A DNA stretch of 64,000 nt from DATFVA01 sp963832715 (GTDB lineage: Bacteria; Bacteroidota; Ignavibacteria; Ignavibacteriales; Ignavibacteriaceae): assembly GCA_963832715.1 (NCBI GenBank), contig CAWHVB010000007.1, positions 286,580 through 350,579 on the forward strand, given 5' to 3'. The notes under the pieces were generated by a model. It searched no databases, was not told where the DNA came from, and saw nothing but the letters and a program-made list of their open reading frames with translations. Each line of letters begins with the position of its first letter. Position 1 is the stretch's first letter. The position numbers were made by a program, and so were the translations under genes. This document shows positions 10,375 through 19,581 of the stretch, one piece after another.

Positions 10375-11535
10375 CTATTTTTTGTACTTTTGAAGCAAAG
10401 AATTAACAACATCGATAACGTAGTCAACGTTATGTTCAGTCATGCCTGGATAAATTGGAAGTGAGACCAATCTTGGAAATACACCGGAGGCTACGGGGAA
10501 GTCTTCATCTTTTAAATTGAAAGTTTCGTTGTAATAAAGGTGCTGATGGACAGGCATAAAATGGACTCCTGCACCAACTTTATTCTTTCTTAATTCATCA
10601 ATAAATCGTGCCCTGTTTATAGTAAGCTTCTCTAACTCAAGTCTGACAGGATATAAGTGCCAGGATGATTCACGATCGGGTTTTAATCCATGCAGCTTAA
10701 TTAATTCATTATCCTTAAAATGTTCTGTATACTTTTTAGCAATGCTCTTCCGGCTTTCCCACATCTGGTCAACTTTTTTAAGCTGGGGCAATCCAAGAGA
10801 CGCCTGCAGATCGGTAAAATTATACTTGTACCCAGGGGCTACCACTTCATAATACCAGGATCCTGATTCGGTATAGCGTTTCCATGCATCCCGGTTAATT
10901 CCATGGAGTCTCATCACTTTTACGCGTTCAGCAATATCTTCATTATTTGTACAAATCATTCCACCTTCACCTGTGGAGAGGGTTTTGGTAGCATAAAAGC
11001 TGAAACAGGTTACTTCAGAAATATTACCTATTTTTTTACCTTTATAGGTAGCAGGTAATGAATGAGCAGCATCCTCCATTACTTTCAGATTATACTTTTT
11101 AGCCAGGTCTAATATTTCATCCATATCGCAGGGCTGACCTCCATAATGGACAGGAATAATGACCTTAGTCTTCGGCGTTATAGCCTTTTCAATTGCTTCC
11201 AGGGAAATATTAAGTGTTTCAGGATCTACATCCACGATTACAGGCCTTGCACCGAAATAGCAAACTATTTCCGCAGTAGCGGGAAAAGTCATGGTAGGAA
11301 CTATAACCTCATCACCAGGTTTAAGCCCATATGCTTCAAGAGTAAGGTGCCCTGCCGCCGTCCAGGAGCTCACAGCCACCCCCTTCTTGCAACCGATATA
11401 GTTGCCGAATAATTCCTCAAACTTAATAGTTTTAGGACCCATACTTAGCCAGCCGGAACGGACGGTATCAACAATTTCATCAACTTCTTCTTCAGAAATG
11501 AAAGGTTTATGAAATAAAAGGAAGTCGTTTTGCAT
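10375..11535 (-). CDS. DegT/DnrJ/EryC1/StrS-family PLP aminotransferase
   Basis: These enzymes put an amino group on a nucleotide-linked keto-sugar. The 386-residue protein has the typical order: substrate loop near the N-terminus (VRSGWLSMGPKT), VPTMTFPATAEIV, the PLP-contact segment VMEDAAHSLPATYKGKKIG, and CFSFYATKTLSTGEGG with the Schiff-base lysine in YATKT. The C-terminal SWHLYPVRL and FPRLVSLPIYPGMTEHNV are also typical of the family. It is the first gene of the minus-strand operon that continues into the sugar phosphotransferase. The exact nucleotide sugar is not determined; 4-amino-4,6-dideoxy sugars (PglE/PseC type) are common for this arrangement. Confidence 0.93.
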   Translation of the reverse strand: MQNDFLLFHKPFISEEEVDEIVDTVRSGWLSMGPKTIKFEELFGNYIGCKKGVAVSSWTAAGHLTLEAYGLKPGDEVIVPTMTFPATAEIVCYFGARPVIVDVDPETLNISLEAIEKAITPKTKVIIPVHYGGQPCDMDEILDLAKKYNLKVMEDAAHSLPATYKGKKIGNISEVTCFSFYATKTLSTGEGGMICTNNEDIAERVKVMRLHGINRDAWKRYTESGSWYYEVVAPGYKYNFTDLQASLGLPQLKKVDQMWESRKSIAKKYTEHFKDNELIKLHGLKPDRESSWHLYPVRLELEKLTINRARFIDELRKNKVGAGVHFMPVHQHLYYNETFNLKDEDFPVASGVFPRLVSLPIYPGMTEHNVDYVIDVVNSLLQKYKK

Positions 11536-11928
11536 AGGGTTAAATGGTGTGCTTTTTCAAAATTGTTATTAATTGATGTTTATTAAAAAGTTTCCCTGTA
11601 AAGCTAAAATAAATTAAGGAATAATAAAAAAGCTTGCCTAATTTAGAGCTTTTTAATTCAAAATTCTACTAAAAAATTAAACCACTGAGAAAATAATTAA
11701 AATCATTTTGCAATCAAAGCACTATAGCATATTAACCATATCGTCAGAAAGGTATTTTATAATATAATATTTAATTTTAATTTTAACCCGTAAGTATATA
11801 ATGAATTATTTGTAATCCTAATAAATTTTTAAGGTCTTAGTGCGCATTTTATTCGTTTCGGGACATTTTTCTATTCCACAGCTGGATGTCTTAATTTATG
11901 TTTATATAGTCAGGAAAGCAATGCCCGG
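11536..11928. other. 393-base AT-rich divergent intergenic region
   Basis: This gap separates two divergent glycan operons and should carry both promoters. It is strongly AT-rich with several A/T runs. One inverted repeat is visible: 11627-11634 against 11647-11654 (AAAAAGCT/AGCTTTTT, 12-base loop). Near the plus-strand operon an AGGA at 11912-11915 is well placed for ATG at 11921, which reads MPG-stop. Its TGA overlaps the glycosyltransferase ATG at 11929. No protein-coding ORF, RNA gene or repeat array was recognised. Confidence 0.5.
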
Positions 11929-13050
11929 ATGAAAATATCATTGATTCTGGCTGAAAATAAATTTCTGGCCGGTGCGTATAGAGTATTGCTTTTGTTTGCA
12001 TTAAAGATATTCAGGGGCAAAAAGCTTTTTAGATCCGGTTCCCGGCGAACAGTCATAATTAATTTCCATAGACTTGGGGATTCCGTTTTTACAATTCCGG
12101 CAGTAAAAGAGGTTCTTAAGCATTTCAGTAGTGACATTTACATTTTCTGTTTCGAAGAGACCAAACCGATCTTTGAAAAGATGCTGAGCAATGTGTCTAT
12201 TATTACCTTCGGCAAATCTGATTTTCATCTTAATTTCAGGATTTCAGGAAGTGCTGTCCGAAAAAAGTTAAGCGAACTAAATCCAGGCCGAATTATCGAC
12301 ATCACAGGATCCACACTCTCAGCATCCGTTTTATTCTCATCTACAGCAAATGAAATAATCGGCTCAAATGAAGTTTATTACAAGGATATATATACAAGAT
12401 TCACAAAGCTGAGGACCGACCCGCACGTAATGGATATCTACCTCGACACGGTCAGACTGATAATTCCGGGTATAGATGACAGCATCAGGCAATTTAATAC
12501 CACTGTAAATAAAAATGGCTATTTACTGATTCATCCTTTTGCAGGCTGGACAGCGAAAGAATGGAATATCATCCGGTTCATCGAACTTGCAGAAAAACTT
12601 AATAACCGGTACAGAACAATTATTGTTGCAGAACCAGGAAAAATAACTCCTGAGATAAAACAGGAGATCATTTTAAAAGAAGTTGAAGTTATAGAGACTC
12701 ACAATATTAACGAATTGATGAAAGTTATTGATAATTGTTCTTTATTTATATCAAATGATTCAGGACCACTTTATATCGCCAACATGCTCGGGAAACCTAC
12801 CTTCACTCTTTATGGTCCGACGAATCCGGTATTCTCATTACCATTCGGAAAAAATCATAGATATATTCAGAGAAAGATTAAATGTTCACCCAAACCAAAT
12901 GAACAATATTGTTTCACGAATGGCGGCAGACAAGGGTGTCCCTCTTTTGAATGTATGAGACTGCTGGAAACTGATGAAGTGATCGACTCTCTTTCGGATT
13001 TTATTAAGGAACTGGGAATATCTAAAAAAACCACTGTACAAAACGTTTAA
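11929..13050 (+). CDS. Glycosyltransferase family 9 (heptosyltransferase-like)
   Basis: The 373-residue protein follows the GT-B fold of ADP-heptose:LPS heptosyltransferases. The N-terminal half holds VIINFHRLGDSVFTIPAVKE, equivalent to the GDxxLxTP motif. The C-terminal half holds LIHPFAGWTAKEWN and SNDSGPLYIANMLGKPTFTLYG, the family's D/GP nucleotide-sugar-binding segment. It opens a four-gene plus-strand glycosyltransferase run and ends exactly where the next ATG begins (TAAATG). A strong ribosome-binding site is not seen directly before the ATG; the nearest AGGA serves a 3-codon mini-ORF whose stop overlaps this start. The sugar may not be heptose in this clade. Confidence 0.88.
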   Translation: MKISLILAENKFLAGAYRVLLLFALKIFRGKKLFRSGSRRTVIINFHRLGDSVFTIPAVKEVLKHFSSDIYIFCFEETKPIFEKMLSNVSIITFGKSDFHLNFRISGSAVRKKLSELNPGRIIDITGSTLSASVLFSSTANEIIGSNEVYYKDIYTRFTKLRTDPHVMDIYLDTVRLIIPGIDDSIRQFNTTVNKNGYLLIHPFAGWTAKEWNIIRFIELAEKLNNRYRTIIVAEPGKITPEIKQEIILKEVEVIETHNINELMKVIDNCSLFISNDSGPLYIANMLGKPTFTLYGPTNPVFSLPFGKNHRYIQRKIKCSPKPNEQYCFTNGGRQGCPSFECMRLLETDEVIDSLSDFIKELGISKKTTVQNV

Positions 13051-14157
13051 ATGAAAATTTTGATGCTTGCAGATCCGGCCGCGGCTCATACAGTTAGATG
13101 GGTCAATTCACTAAGTGAAAAAGGTGTGAATATTTATTTATTTGGTATGGGCAGCTATGATAAAAGTATTTATAATCCCGATGTTAAGATCCAGACATTT
13201 AATGTTTCAGATGAGCTTCGCGACAGATCTGACGGGGCATATTCAAAAATAATTTACCTCTTTGCGCTAAAGAAAATCAAAGAGACCATTCGAAAATTCA
13301 AACCTGATATTTTACATTCACATTATGCGTCGAGTTTCGGGTTATTGGGCGCATTAACTAGTTTTCATCCTTTCATTATTTCAGTATGGGGGTCGGATAT
13401 ATCCACTTTCCCTTCTTCATCTTTTAAGAAAGCATTACTCAAATTTACTCTTTCCAAACCGGATAAACTTCTTTCTACAAGTAAAGCAATGAGAGAGGAA
13501 ACCCGAAAATTCACTGATAAATCTATCGAGTTAACTCCATTCGGAATTGATGTTGATAAATTTTACCCCAAAAAAGTAAAGAAAATATTTGATGAAAATG
13601 ACCTTGTGATTGGTACAATTAAAACTCTGAAGGCATACTATGGTATCGAATACCTCATAAGAGCTTTCCATTTACTGAAAAATAAGTACCATTCTTTGCC
13701 GTTGAAACTGCTAATAGTCGGCGAGGGAGAGCAGAAAGAATATCTAATGGATTTGAGCCGCAGCCTTGGAATAGAAAACGATACTTTATTCACAGGCTAT
13801 ATCAGTCCTGACAAAGTATCTGACTACCATAATATGCTGGATATTTATGTGGCGGCATCAACCAGGGAAAGTTTTGGGGTTGCGGTGCTGGAGGCCAGTG
13901 CATGCGGTAAACCGGTAGTAGTTGCTAACGTCGGCGGGCTTCCCGAAGTTGTAGACCATGGGGAAACAGGTTATATAGTTGAGAAACAGAACCCTGAGAT
14001 GCTAGCTGAGGCTATTGAAAAATTAGTTGTTAATAAGCAGCTAAGAATAAGTTTTGGTGAAAAGGGACGGAACAAGGTTTTAAAAGAGTATGATTGGAAA
14101 GATTCAGTGGATAAAATGATTAAAATTTACGAGGGATGTTTAACTAAAATAAAATGA
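13051..14157 (+). CDS. Glycosyltransferase family 4 (GT-B)
   Basis: The 368-residue protein has an N-terminal acceptor domain with DILHSHYASSFG and SVWGSD. The GT4 C-terminal donor domain has LLIVGEGEQ, VSDYHNMLDIYVAAS and the retaining-enzyme EX7E region ESFGVAVLEASACGKPVV. It is cytoplasmic or membrane-associated, and uses a nucleotide-sugar to extend a lipid-linked glycan. It begins one base after the GT9 stop, so translation is coupled. Specificity is unknown. Confidence 0.93.
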   Translation: MKILMLADPAAAHTVRWVNSLSEKGVNIYLFGMGSYDKSIYNPDVKIQTFNVSDELRDRSDGAYSKIIYLFALKKIKETIRKFKPDILHSHYASSFGLLGALTSFHPFIISVWGSDISTFPSSSFKKALLKFTLSKPDKLLSTSKAMREETRKFTDKSIELTPFGIDVDKFYPKKVKKIFDENDLVIGTIKTLKAYYGIEYLIRAFHLLKNKYHSLPLKLLIVGEGEQKEYLMDLSRSLGIENDTLFTGYISPDKVSDYHNMLDIYVAASTRESFGVAVLEASACGKPVVVANVGGLPEVVDHGETGYIVEKQNPEMLAEAIEKLVVNKQLRISFGEKGRNKVLKEYDWKDSVDKMIKIYEGCLTKIK

Positions 14158-14179
14158 AACACAGCCTGGATTTTTGAAT

Positions 14180-15178
14180 ATGGATCAGATCTCTGTCATA
14201 ATACCATGTCGAAATGAGGAGAAATATATTGAGTTATGCCTGAACTCGGTGGTAAATAATGATTATCCCCGGGAATATATGGAAGTCATTATAATTGACG
14301 GTGAAAGCACTGACAAAACCAGGGATATTATTAAAAGCTATACCAACAGGTTTCCTTTTATTCGCTTATTAAGCAATAAGGAATTAACTGTACCATATGC
14401 GCTCAATAAAGGTATCAAAGAAGCCAAAGGGGATTACATAATCAGGCTGGATGCTCACAGTGAAATTCCTTCAAATTATTTTTCTGAACTGATTACATGG
14501 AGCAGGAAATTAGGCGCAGACTGCATAGGGACTATCTGTATTACAGAAGTTCGTCATAAAAATGCGAAAACTCTTTCTATCCAAAAAGTTCTGACAAATA
14601 AATTCGGAGTAGGCAACTCATATTTCAGAATTGGAACAGATGAGATCAAAGAGGTAGATACTGTACCATTCGGATGTTTCAGAAGAGAAATTTTCGATAA
14701 AGTTGGTTTGTTTGATGTAAGACTGACCAGGAACCAGGATATTGAATTAAATAAAAGAATAAAAAGAAATGGAGGCAAAGTCTTTCTACTCCCGCATGTT
14801 TATAGTAAATATTTTGCCCGGGAAACCTATCACGGCATCGCCAGAAATAATTACCAGACCGGCCTATTTAATATTCTAACAATCTATTTCACTAAAAAGG
14901 TCAGTGCATTAAGTCTCCGCCATCTGGTTCCGTTAATGTTTGTTTTGTCTATGCTTCTTCCACTCATAGCAATGATTTGGTTCCCTTATGCCGGGTTGTT
15001 ATCCTGTATCATTTTTGCAATATATTTGATTACCATATTTTTTATAAGTCTCAAAATAAATGACGGCAAAAGTTCTACTTATAATATCGTATTGGCTTTT
15101 GCAATACTACATTTTTCGTACGGACTGGGTTCCCTGTCAGGATTGCTCAGGATAGATGCTTTGTTGAAAAATGAATAA
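14180..15178 (+). CDS. Glycosyltransferase family 2, membrane-anchored
   Basis: This is a GT-A enzyme: ISVIIPCRNEEKYIELCLNS at the N-terminus, IIDGESTDKTRDI, and the metal-binding DAHSEI (a DxD-like motif) near residue 95. RNQDIELNKRI corresponds to the ED catalytic-base region. Three hydrophobic segments follow residue 240 (LVPLMFVLSMLLPLIAMIW and two more), anchoring it in the inner membrane, as in succinoglycan ExoA-type enzymes. ATG at 14180 is chosen; an in-frame TTG at 14174 adds two residues. Its last 8 bases overlap the following aminotransferase gene. Confidence 0.9.
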   Translation: MDQISVIIPCRNEEKYIELCLNSVVNNDYPREYMEVIIIDGESTDKTRDIIKSYTNRFPFIRLLSNKELTVPYALNKGIKEAKGDYIIRLDAHSEIPSNYFSELITWSRKLGADCIGTICITEVRHKNAKTLSIQKVLTNKFGVGNSYFRIGTDEIKEVDTVPFGCFRREIFDKVGLFDVRLTRNQDIELNKRIKRNGGKVFLLPHVYSKYFARETYHGIARNNYQTGLFNILTIYFTKKVSALSLRHLVPLMFVLSMLLPLIAMIWFPYAGLLSCIIFAIYLITIFFISLKINDGKSSTYNIVLAFAILHFSYGLGSLSGLLRIDALLKNE

Positions 15179-16319
15179 CAAAGATAAATACAAAGAAGAG
15201 ATAGCCTCCGTACTCAGATGCAGTCCTGATTCCATATTCCTATACTGGAAAGGAAGGGTTGCTCTTTACGCTGCCTTAAAAGCAATGGGAATAGGCGCTG
15301 GTGATGAAATTATTCTTCCGGCATTTACCTGTGTTGTAGTTCCAAACGCCATAATATACGCGGGAGCCAAACCTGTCTACGTCGATATTTCGCCCGAGGA
15401 TTATAACCTTAATATAGAAAAACTATCTGAAGCTATTACTTCAAAAACAAAAATAATCCTTTGTCAGAATACATTCGGATTATCATCAAATATTGAAGAG
15501 ATTATCCAGCTGGCTGCAAAAAAGGGAATATATACAATCGAAGACTGCACGCATGGGTTTGGCGGATTTTACAATGGCAAACCAAATGGTTCGTACTGTG
15601 ACGCAGCTTTTTATTCCACCCAATGGAACAAACCTTTTTCAACGGGTATTGGAGGGTTTCTCGTTGTAAATAATCCCAGTCTTCTTAAAAAAGTAAGAAG
15701 TCTTGAGAAGCATAAGATAAAACCCAGCTTTAAGGAAAAATATTTATTATCATCGCTCATTATATTCAGAAAATATTTTATTAATAATTTTACTCAGCCG
15801 TTTCTTGTTAAATCATTCCGGTTTTTGAGCAAATACAATCTTGTTCCTGGCTCCAATCAAGGAAGTGAATTCCGTACTCCGGAATTACCTGAAGACTACT
15901 TTAAGGACATATCTTCTGTCCAGGTTAAAGCGGGATTAAAAAACGTGAGGGAAATAAATAAACTTAACGCCTATCGTAAAAAAAATGCTGGTGATTACAC
16001 AGAATTCTTAAAGGCAAATAATAAAATATATGTAAAAGAACATTTTTTTGAGAATCATATCTTTCTTAAATATCCGCTTCTGGTAAAAGACAGGAATTTA
16101 TTTTTGAAAAAGGCAAAAAGTTCGGGCATCATGTTTGGAGACTGGTTCCTATCCCCCTTACATCCGATCGAAAAAGATTTTCATTCATGGGGTTTTAACG
16201 AAGCCTGTTTTCCTGAGGCAGTTTATGCAGCTTCGAAAATTGTTAATATTCCAACGGACATCGAAAATAATACCAGGGTAATTAAATTTTTGGCTTCCAA
16301 TCTGGATATGATTGAATAA
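15171..16319 (+). CDS. DegT/DnrJ/EryC1/StrS-family aminotransferase
   Basis: This 382-residue PLP enzyme has an N-terminal substrate region, ILPAFTCVVVPNAIIYAGAKP, the PLP-stacking IEDCTHGFGG and FYSTQWNKPFSTGIGGFL. In the last, the lysine of WNKP is the likely Schiff-base residue, with the usual SxxK spacing somewhat altered. It overlaps the GT2 gene by 8 bases and ends the plus-strand glycan run. It differs clearly from the aminotransferase at 10375-11535, so the locus probably makes two amino sugars, or uses this copy on a different keto-sugar (inference). Confidence 0.85.
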   Translation: MNNKDKYKEEIASVLRCSPDSIFLYWKGRVALYAALKAMGIGAGDEIILPAFTCVVVPNAIIYAGAKPVYVDISPEDYNLNIEKLSEAITSKTKIILCQNTFGLSSNIEEIIQLAAKKGIYTIEDCTHGFGGFYNGKPNGSYCDAAFYSTQWNKPFSTGIGGFLVVNNPSLLKKVRSLEKHKIKPSFKEKYLLSSLIIFRKYFINNFTQPFLVKSFRFLSKYNLVPGSNQGSEFRTPELPEDYFKDISSVQVKAGLKNVREINKLNAYRKKNAGDYTEFLKANNKIYVKEHFFENHIFLKYPLLVKDRNLFLKKAKSSGIMFGDWFLSPLHPIEKDFHSWGFNEACFPEAVYAASKIVNIPTDIENNTRVIKFLASNLDMIE

Positions 16320-16339
16320 ATTACTCCTTAAATATTAAA

Positions 16340-17683
16340 TTATTCTTTTAGTTTAACTTGTTGGGGCAAAATTTTATACCTATCAGTATAGTATGAAATA
16401 ACAATAATAAAAAAGAGCCAGAATGGGAGATCGCTTTTAAGATCACCAAATGCGAAAATACCGTTGCTCTCTATCAATGAACGTAATGTCAAACATATTT
16501 CTACCGAGATCAGAGGAATTATTATAAAACGAACCTGTTTATTGAATCTATATTTTTTAAATGTCCGGAAAGTTAATCTGAATATTACGAAAAAGAATCC
16601 AATCGCAGTAAGTAATCCAGGTATTCCCATATCTGAGGCCATCACCAGAAAAAAATTATGGGAATTATTAGCACCGTAATCAACAGAAGCACTATTTATC
16701 TCTATCATGCTTTCCCCGATAAAAGAGTTCAACATTACAGGGATATAATTAAATTCTTCAATAGGATATGCACCTGCACCAATTCCAAAAAACGGATTCT
16801 TCTCGAACATAGCTATACCAAGCTCCCAGAACTTATCATGTCCGCTAAGACCTTCATTTAATCTCAACGCATAATCAAAGGAAAGGTTATCAGGAAGCAG
16901 TAAATATACCATGACAACTACTGTGATTATCGATGACAATACAATAAATGCTTTTTTGTTCATAAAAAACAGTATTATAACCGCACCTAAAAAAATGCCT
17001 GCAAGGGCTGCTCTTGAGGCGAGGAGTATGACACTTACGAAAATGATCATACCAGCTGCCCATAACAAAATCTTCTTCCTTCGGGAAGGGTTATTAAAGA
17101 AAGCTATTATTATAAACGGCATAATAATAATTGTATATTCGCCGGTTATATTTTTGTTGCTGTTTAGCCCGTACGTAGTTTCTCTGATGCGTTGAACGAG
17201 ATATGAGATATCATTTCCATGCATTAAAAAATCAACTATCACACTGCCTGCCAACAGAATACCAGCAATGATAACAGCATTTATCACAACCTTTATCTCA
17301 CGCTGCGTATTTATAATACCATAAAAAAGATATACAGTTATAAAAAAAGCAGCTGATCGCAAAATAATCTGGATACCTGCTGCGGGATATCTGGAGAACA
17401 CCATTGAAAGTGAAATGGATGTAAATAACAAAATCAATACCCACAAGACAGGTCCCGGTATGGGTGGATATTTTTTTAATTCCAATCCATATTCCCTAAA
17501 AAAAAGATACCCGAGAAGTAAAGGATTTACAATATGAATGATAGGCCGCAGATTAGGGAAAACTTCGGGAGGCATCGCCAGGAAGGTTATAATCACAAAG
17601 CTGATAATAAACGATTCTTTGTATCGTTGTAATAGAAAAACAAAAACTATGCTAAATATTAATACCAGAAAAACGGAAGACAT
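16340..17683 (-). CDS. O-antigen ligase/polymerase (Wzy/WaaL family) membrane protein
   Basis: The 447-residue protein has about eleven hydrophobic helices and one large periplasmic loop (NEGLSGHDKFWELGIAMF, then FGIGAGAYPIEEF, then NNSHNFFLVMASDMGIPG). The GxGxG followed by an H-containing NSHN segment is characteristic of the Wzy_C/O-antigen ligase family. It would polymerise lipid-linked repeat units or ligate the finished glycan to an acceptor on the outer face of the inner membrane. It converges with the plus-strand operon, leaving only 20 bases between stops. It is co-directional with the asparagine-synthetase-like gene upstream. Confidence 0.88.
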   Translation of the reverse strand: MSSVFLVLIFSIVFVFLLQRYKESFIISFVIITFLAMPPEVFPNLRPIIHIVNPLLLGYLFFREYGLELKKYPPIPGPVLWVLILLFTSISLSMVFSRYPAAGIQIILRSAAFFITVYLFYGIINTQREIKVVINAVIIAGILLAGSVIVDFLMHGNDISYLVQRIRETTYGLNSNKNITGEYTIIIMPFIIIAFFNNPSRRKKILLWAAGMIIFVSVILLASRAALAGIFLGAVIILFFMNKKAFIVLSSIITVVVMVYLLLPDNLSFDYALRLNEGLSGHDKFWELGIAMFEKNPFFGIGAGAYPIEEFNYIPVMLNSFIGESMIEINSASVDYGANNSHNFFLVMASDMGIPGLLTAIGFFFVIFRLTFRTFKKYRFNKQVRFIIIPLISVEICLTLRSLIESNGIFAFGDLKSDLPFWLFFIIVISYYTDRYKILPQQVKLKE

Positions 17684-17718
17684 TACACGTACAGCTAATA
17701 TGATTTATTGAAAGTTAG

Positions 17719-18420
17719 TTAAAAGTCATTATTTAAAAATTCATTAAGAGTTAAAGGTTCTCCATTATAAAGTTCAATGGCAGATGAAAGTGTTAAAATA
17801 GTGTATAATACTGATTGTCTGAGATTTGCTAAATCTTTGTCCGCAGGCAGATGCAGATATTCAGAAACACTTTTTTTATTTCTCTGTTTTGACAGGCATT
17901 GAACCATAGAAGAATCTATATTACTTAACGGATTGCCAGGGAAAAATGAAAATTTTAACAAGTGTTTTACATGAAGAGGGATTTTGGGATAGACATGGTA
18001 TACAAATGCCATAAACAACTTACCTTGCACGGAAGTTATGGGTGATCTGAAATTCGGATACTCTAGTTCCGCTGCTCCTTTTGAATAACTCTGTATCCAG
18101 TGTTTAAATGCCTTGTGCTTCTTTTTAATCTCGTCAGGACAATTCATTATATAATTAAAAAACGGAAAAGACCAGAATGGTGAAACATTCCAGAAGTAAT
18201 TCCTATGTCTGTCTTCTCCCTGGAAAGCATATTTGAAAGGTTTTTCGAAGACCCTGAAGTGAATAAATTTTTGAGCAAGGATATTTTCAGGGTAGGATTT
18301 AAACATTTCATAAAAATCTTCATATAATCTCTGTTCATCGAATTCGAGAAGATTCTTTAATTCAAGTAAAGGAAGCATCGCGCGGTCCTGAATAGAATAT
18401 GATATTAAATTCATCCACAC
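17719..18420 (-). CDS. Asparagine-synthetase-like protein, C-terminal half after a frameshift
   Basis: This reading frame continues the synthetase domain of the gene at 18362-19528. The shared region reads sensibly only here (ISYSIQDRAMLPLLELKN, then YFWNVSPFWSFPFFNYIM, as in AsnB-family C-termini that recognise the amide acceptor). The apparent ATG at the front (MWMNLISYS) is not a real start, because it lies inside the coding region of the upstream half. Removing one base within 18401-18412 joins both halves into about 602 residues, a normal family length. It is either a broken gene or an assembly insertion. It should be read together with the next entry. Confidence 0.75.
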   Translation of the reverse strand: MWMNLISYSIQDRAMLPLLELKNLLEFDEQRLYEDFYEMFKSYPENILAQKFIHFRVFEKPFKYAFQGEDRHRNYFWNVSPFWSFPFFNYIMNCPDEIKKKHKAFKHWIQSYSKGAAELEYPNFRSPITSVQGKLFMAFVYHVYPKIPLHVKHLLKFSFFPGNPLSNIDSSMVQCLSKQRNKKSVSEYLHLPADKDLANLRQSVLYTILTLSSAIELYNGEPLTLNEFLNNDF

Positions 18421-19528
18421 TTTCCAGTTTCTTTAGCGGCTGATTTAGTGTAAAAATCAATTTGTCACCATTATCTCCGGTAATGTAATTGATATTGCTG
18501 CCAAACTTCTCCTTTATACTATTATAAAATCCAAGCATTGTGGCGGTAGAGAGAGAATTCATGCCTTCTTTGATGGATAATAATTCCCTCAGATCCCTAC
18601 CCTTAGGCTTCATAACATCGAGAGCTTCCCACTTAACATTAAACATATCCGATAGTTTTTTAGCAATAGACAAATCTACGTTTTCAAACCCGGTACTATA
18701 ATTCATACCAACCGAAGTAAACTCTATCTTGTTATGGTAAAGACAAGCCGCAACAGCGCGTGAATCGAGTCCCCCACTCAATGATAATATATTTTTTTCG
18801 GACCCTTTAAGTCTATTTCTCGCAGATTCACTAAATAGTTCTGAAATGCTGCGGATATTTTCCGAAAAATTTTTATTCTGATTTGATTTTATATCAAAAT
18901 TAAAATTATGTAATTTTATTTTTTTGAGTGTTCCTCCTTTAACCGAAACCAGTGTCGCCGGCTGAACCTGTTTAATAGAATTGATCAAAGTTCTCTCGCC
19001 TAAAACAAACCCCATAAGAAGGAACTCTGCAAAAGCAGTGACGTCATATTCAAAGCTCTTCAGAAAATCAGTAATAAATTTTAAGTGTCTCGATATGCAG
19101 ATACCAGAATCGGAGATGCTATAGTAAAGAGGAAGCCTTCCAAAAATATCATTCAGAATAAACAATTCCCTGTCCAATTTATTATAGATATAAATGATAA
19201 AATCACCATCGGCTGCTTTTATCCAATCGGCGGGGTATAGATAATTCTCACTTTCAAATGCTTCAATTAAATTATCGGTTTCTTTCTCAAATACCTCAAG
19301 AGTTTTATTATAAATCTTTCCTTCAAGTAATATCAAATATTTTTCATTTGATATTATATGTATTGGGTATTCTTCATATTTATTCCAACCTATAAAAACA
19401 CTTTCATTCGCCAAACAGATATTGGACTTAAAATCCTGCAGATAATTTAAAGCATCGAGAGATTTTTCTAATTCAAATCTTTTCCCTTGTATCCCTCCGT
19501 CGGCAAGGATAAGACTAATGCCAGCCAT
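18362..19528 (-). CDS. Asparagine-synthetase-like protein, N-terminal half (frameshifted gene)
   Basis: The N-terminal part resembles an Ntn glutaminase domain (AADGDFIIYIYNKLDRELFI, then FGRLPLYYS), but it starts MAGISLI where active glutaminases start MCGI. The nucleophile Cys2 is therefore Ala, and glutamine hydrolysis is unlikely. The synthetase domain has the PP-loop LSLSGGLDSRAVAACL near residue 250, so ATP pyrophosphatase activity is plausible. Relatives in polysaccharide loci amidate or aminoacylate sugars or have unknown acceptors. The frame runs into nonsense (FYSGPRDASFT) at 18362. The domain resumes in another frame at 17719-18420. It is flanked by the flippase and the O-antigen polymerase genes in one operon. 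Confidence 0.78.
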   Translation of the reverse strand: MAGISLILADGGIQGKRFELEKSLDALNYLQDFKSNICLANESVFIGWNKYEEYPIHIISNEKYLILLEGKIYNKTLEVFEKETDNLIEAFESENYLYPADWIKAADGDFIIYIYNKLDRELFILNDIFGRLPLYYSISDSGICISRHLKFITDFLKSFEYDVTAFAEFLLMGFVLGERTLINSIKQVQPATLVSVKGGTLKKIKLHNFNFDIKSNQNKNFSENIRSISELFSESARNRLKGSEKNILSLSGGLDSRAVAACLYHNKIEFTSVGMNYSTGFENVDLSIAKKLSDMFNVKWEALDVMKPKGRDLRELLSIKEGMNSLSTATMLGFYNSIKEKFGSNINYITGDNGDKLIFTLNQPLKKLESVDEFNIIFYSGPRDASFT

Positions 19529-19581
19529 TTTGTACCATAGGTTTAATTGAACATATTTGGTTAAATTATAACAGGATTATC

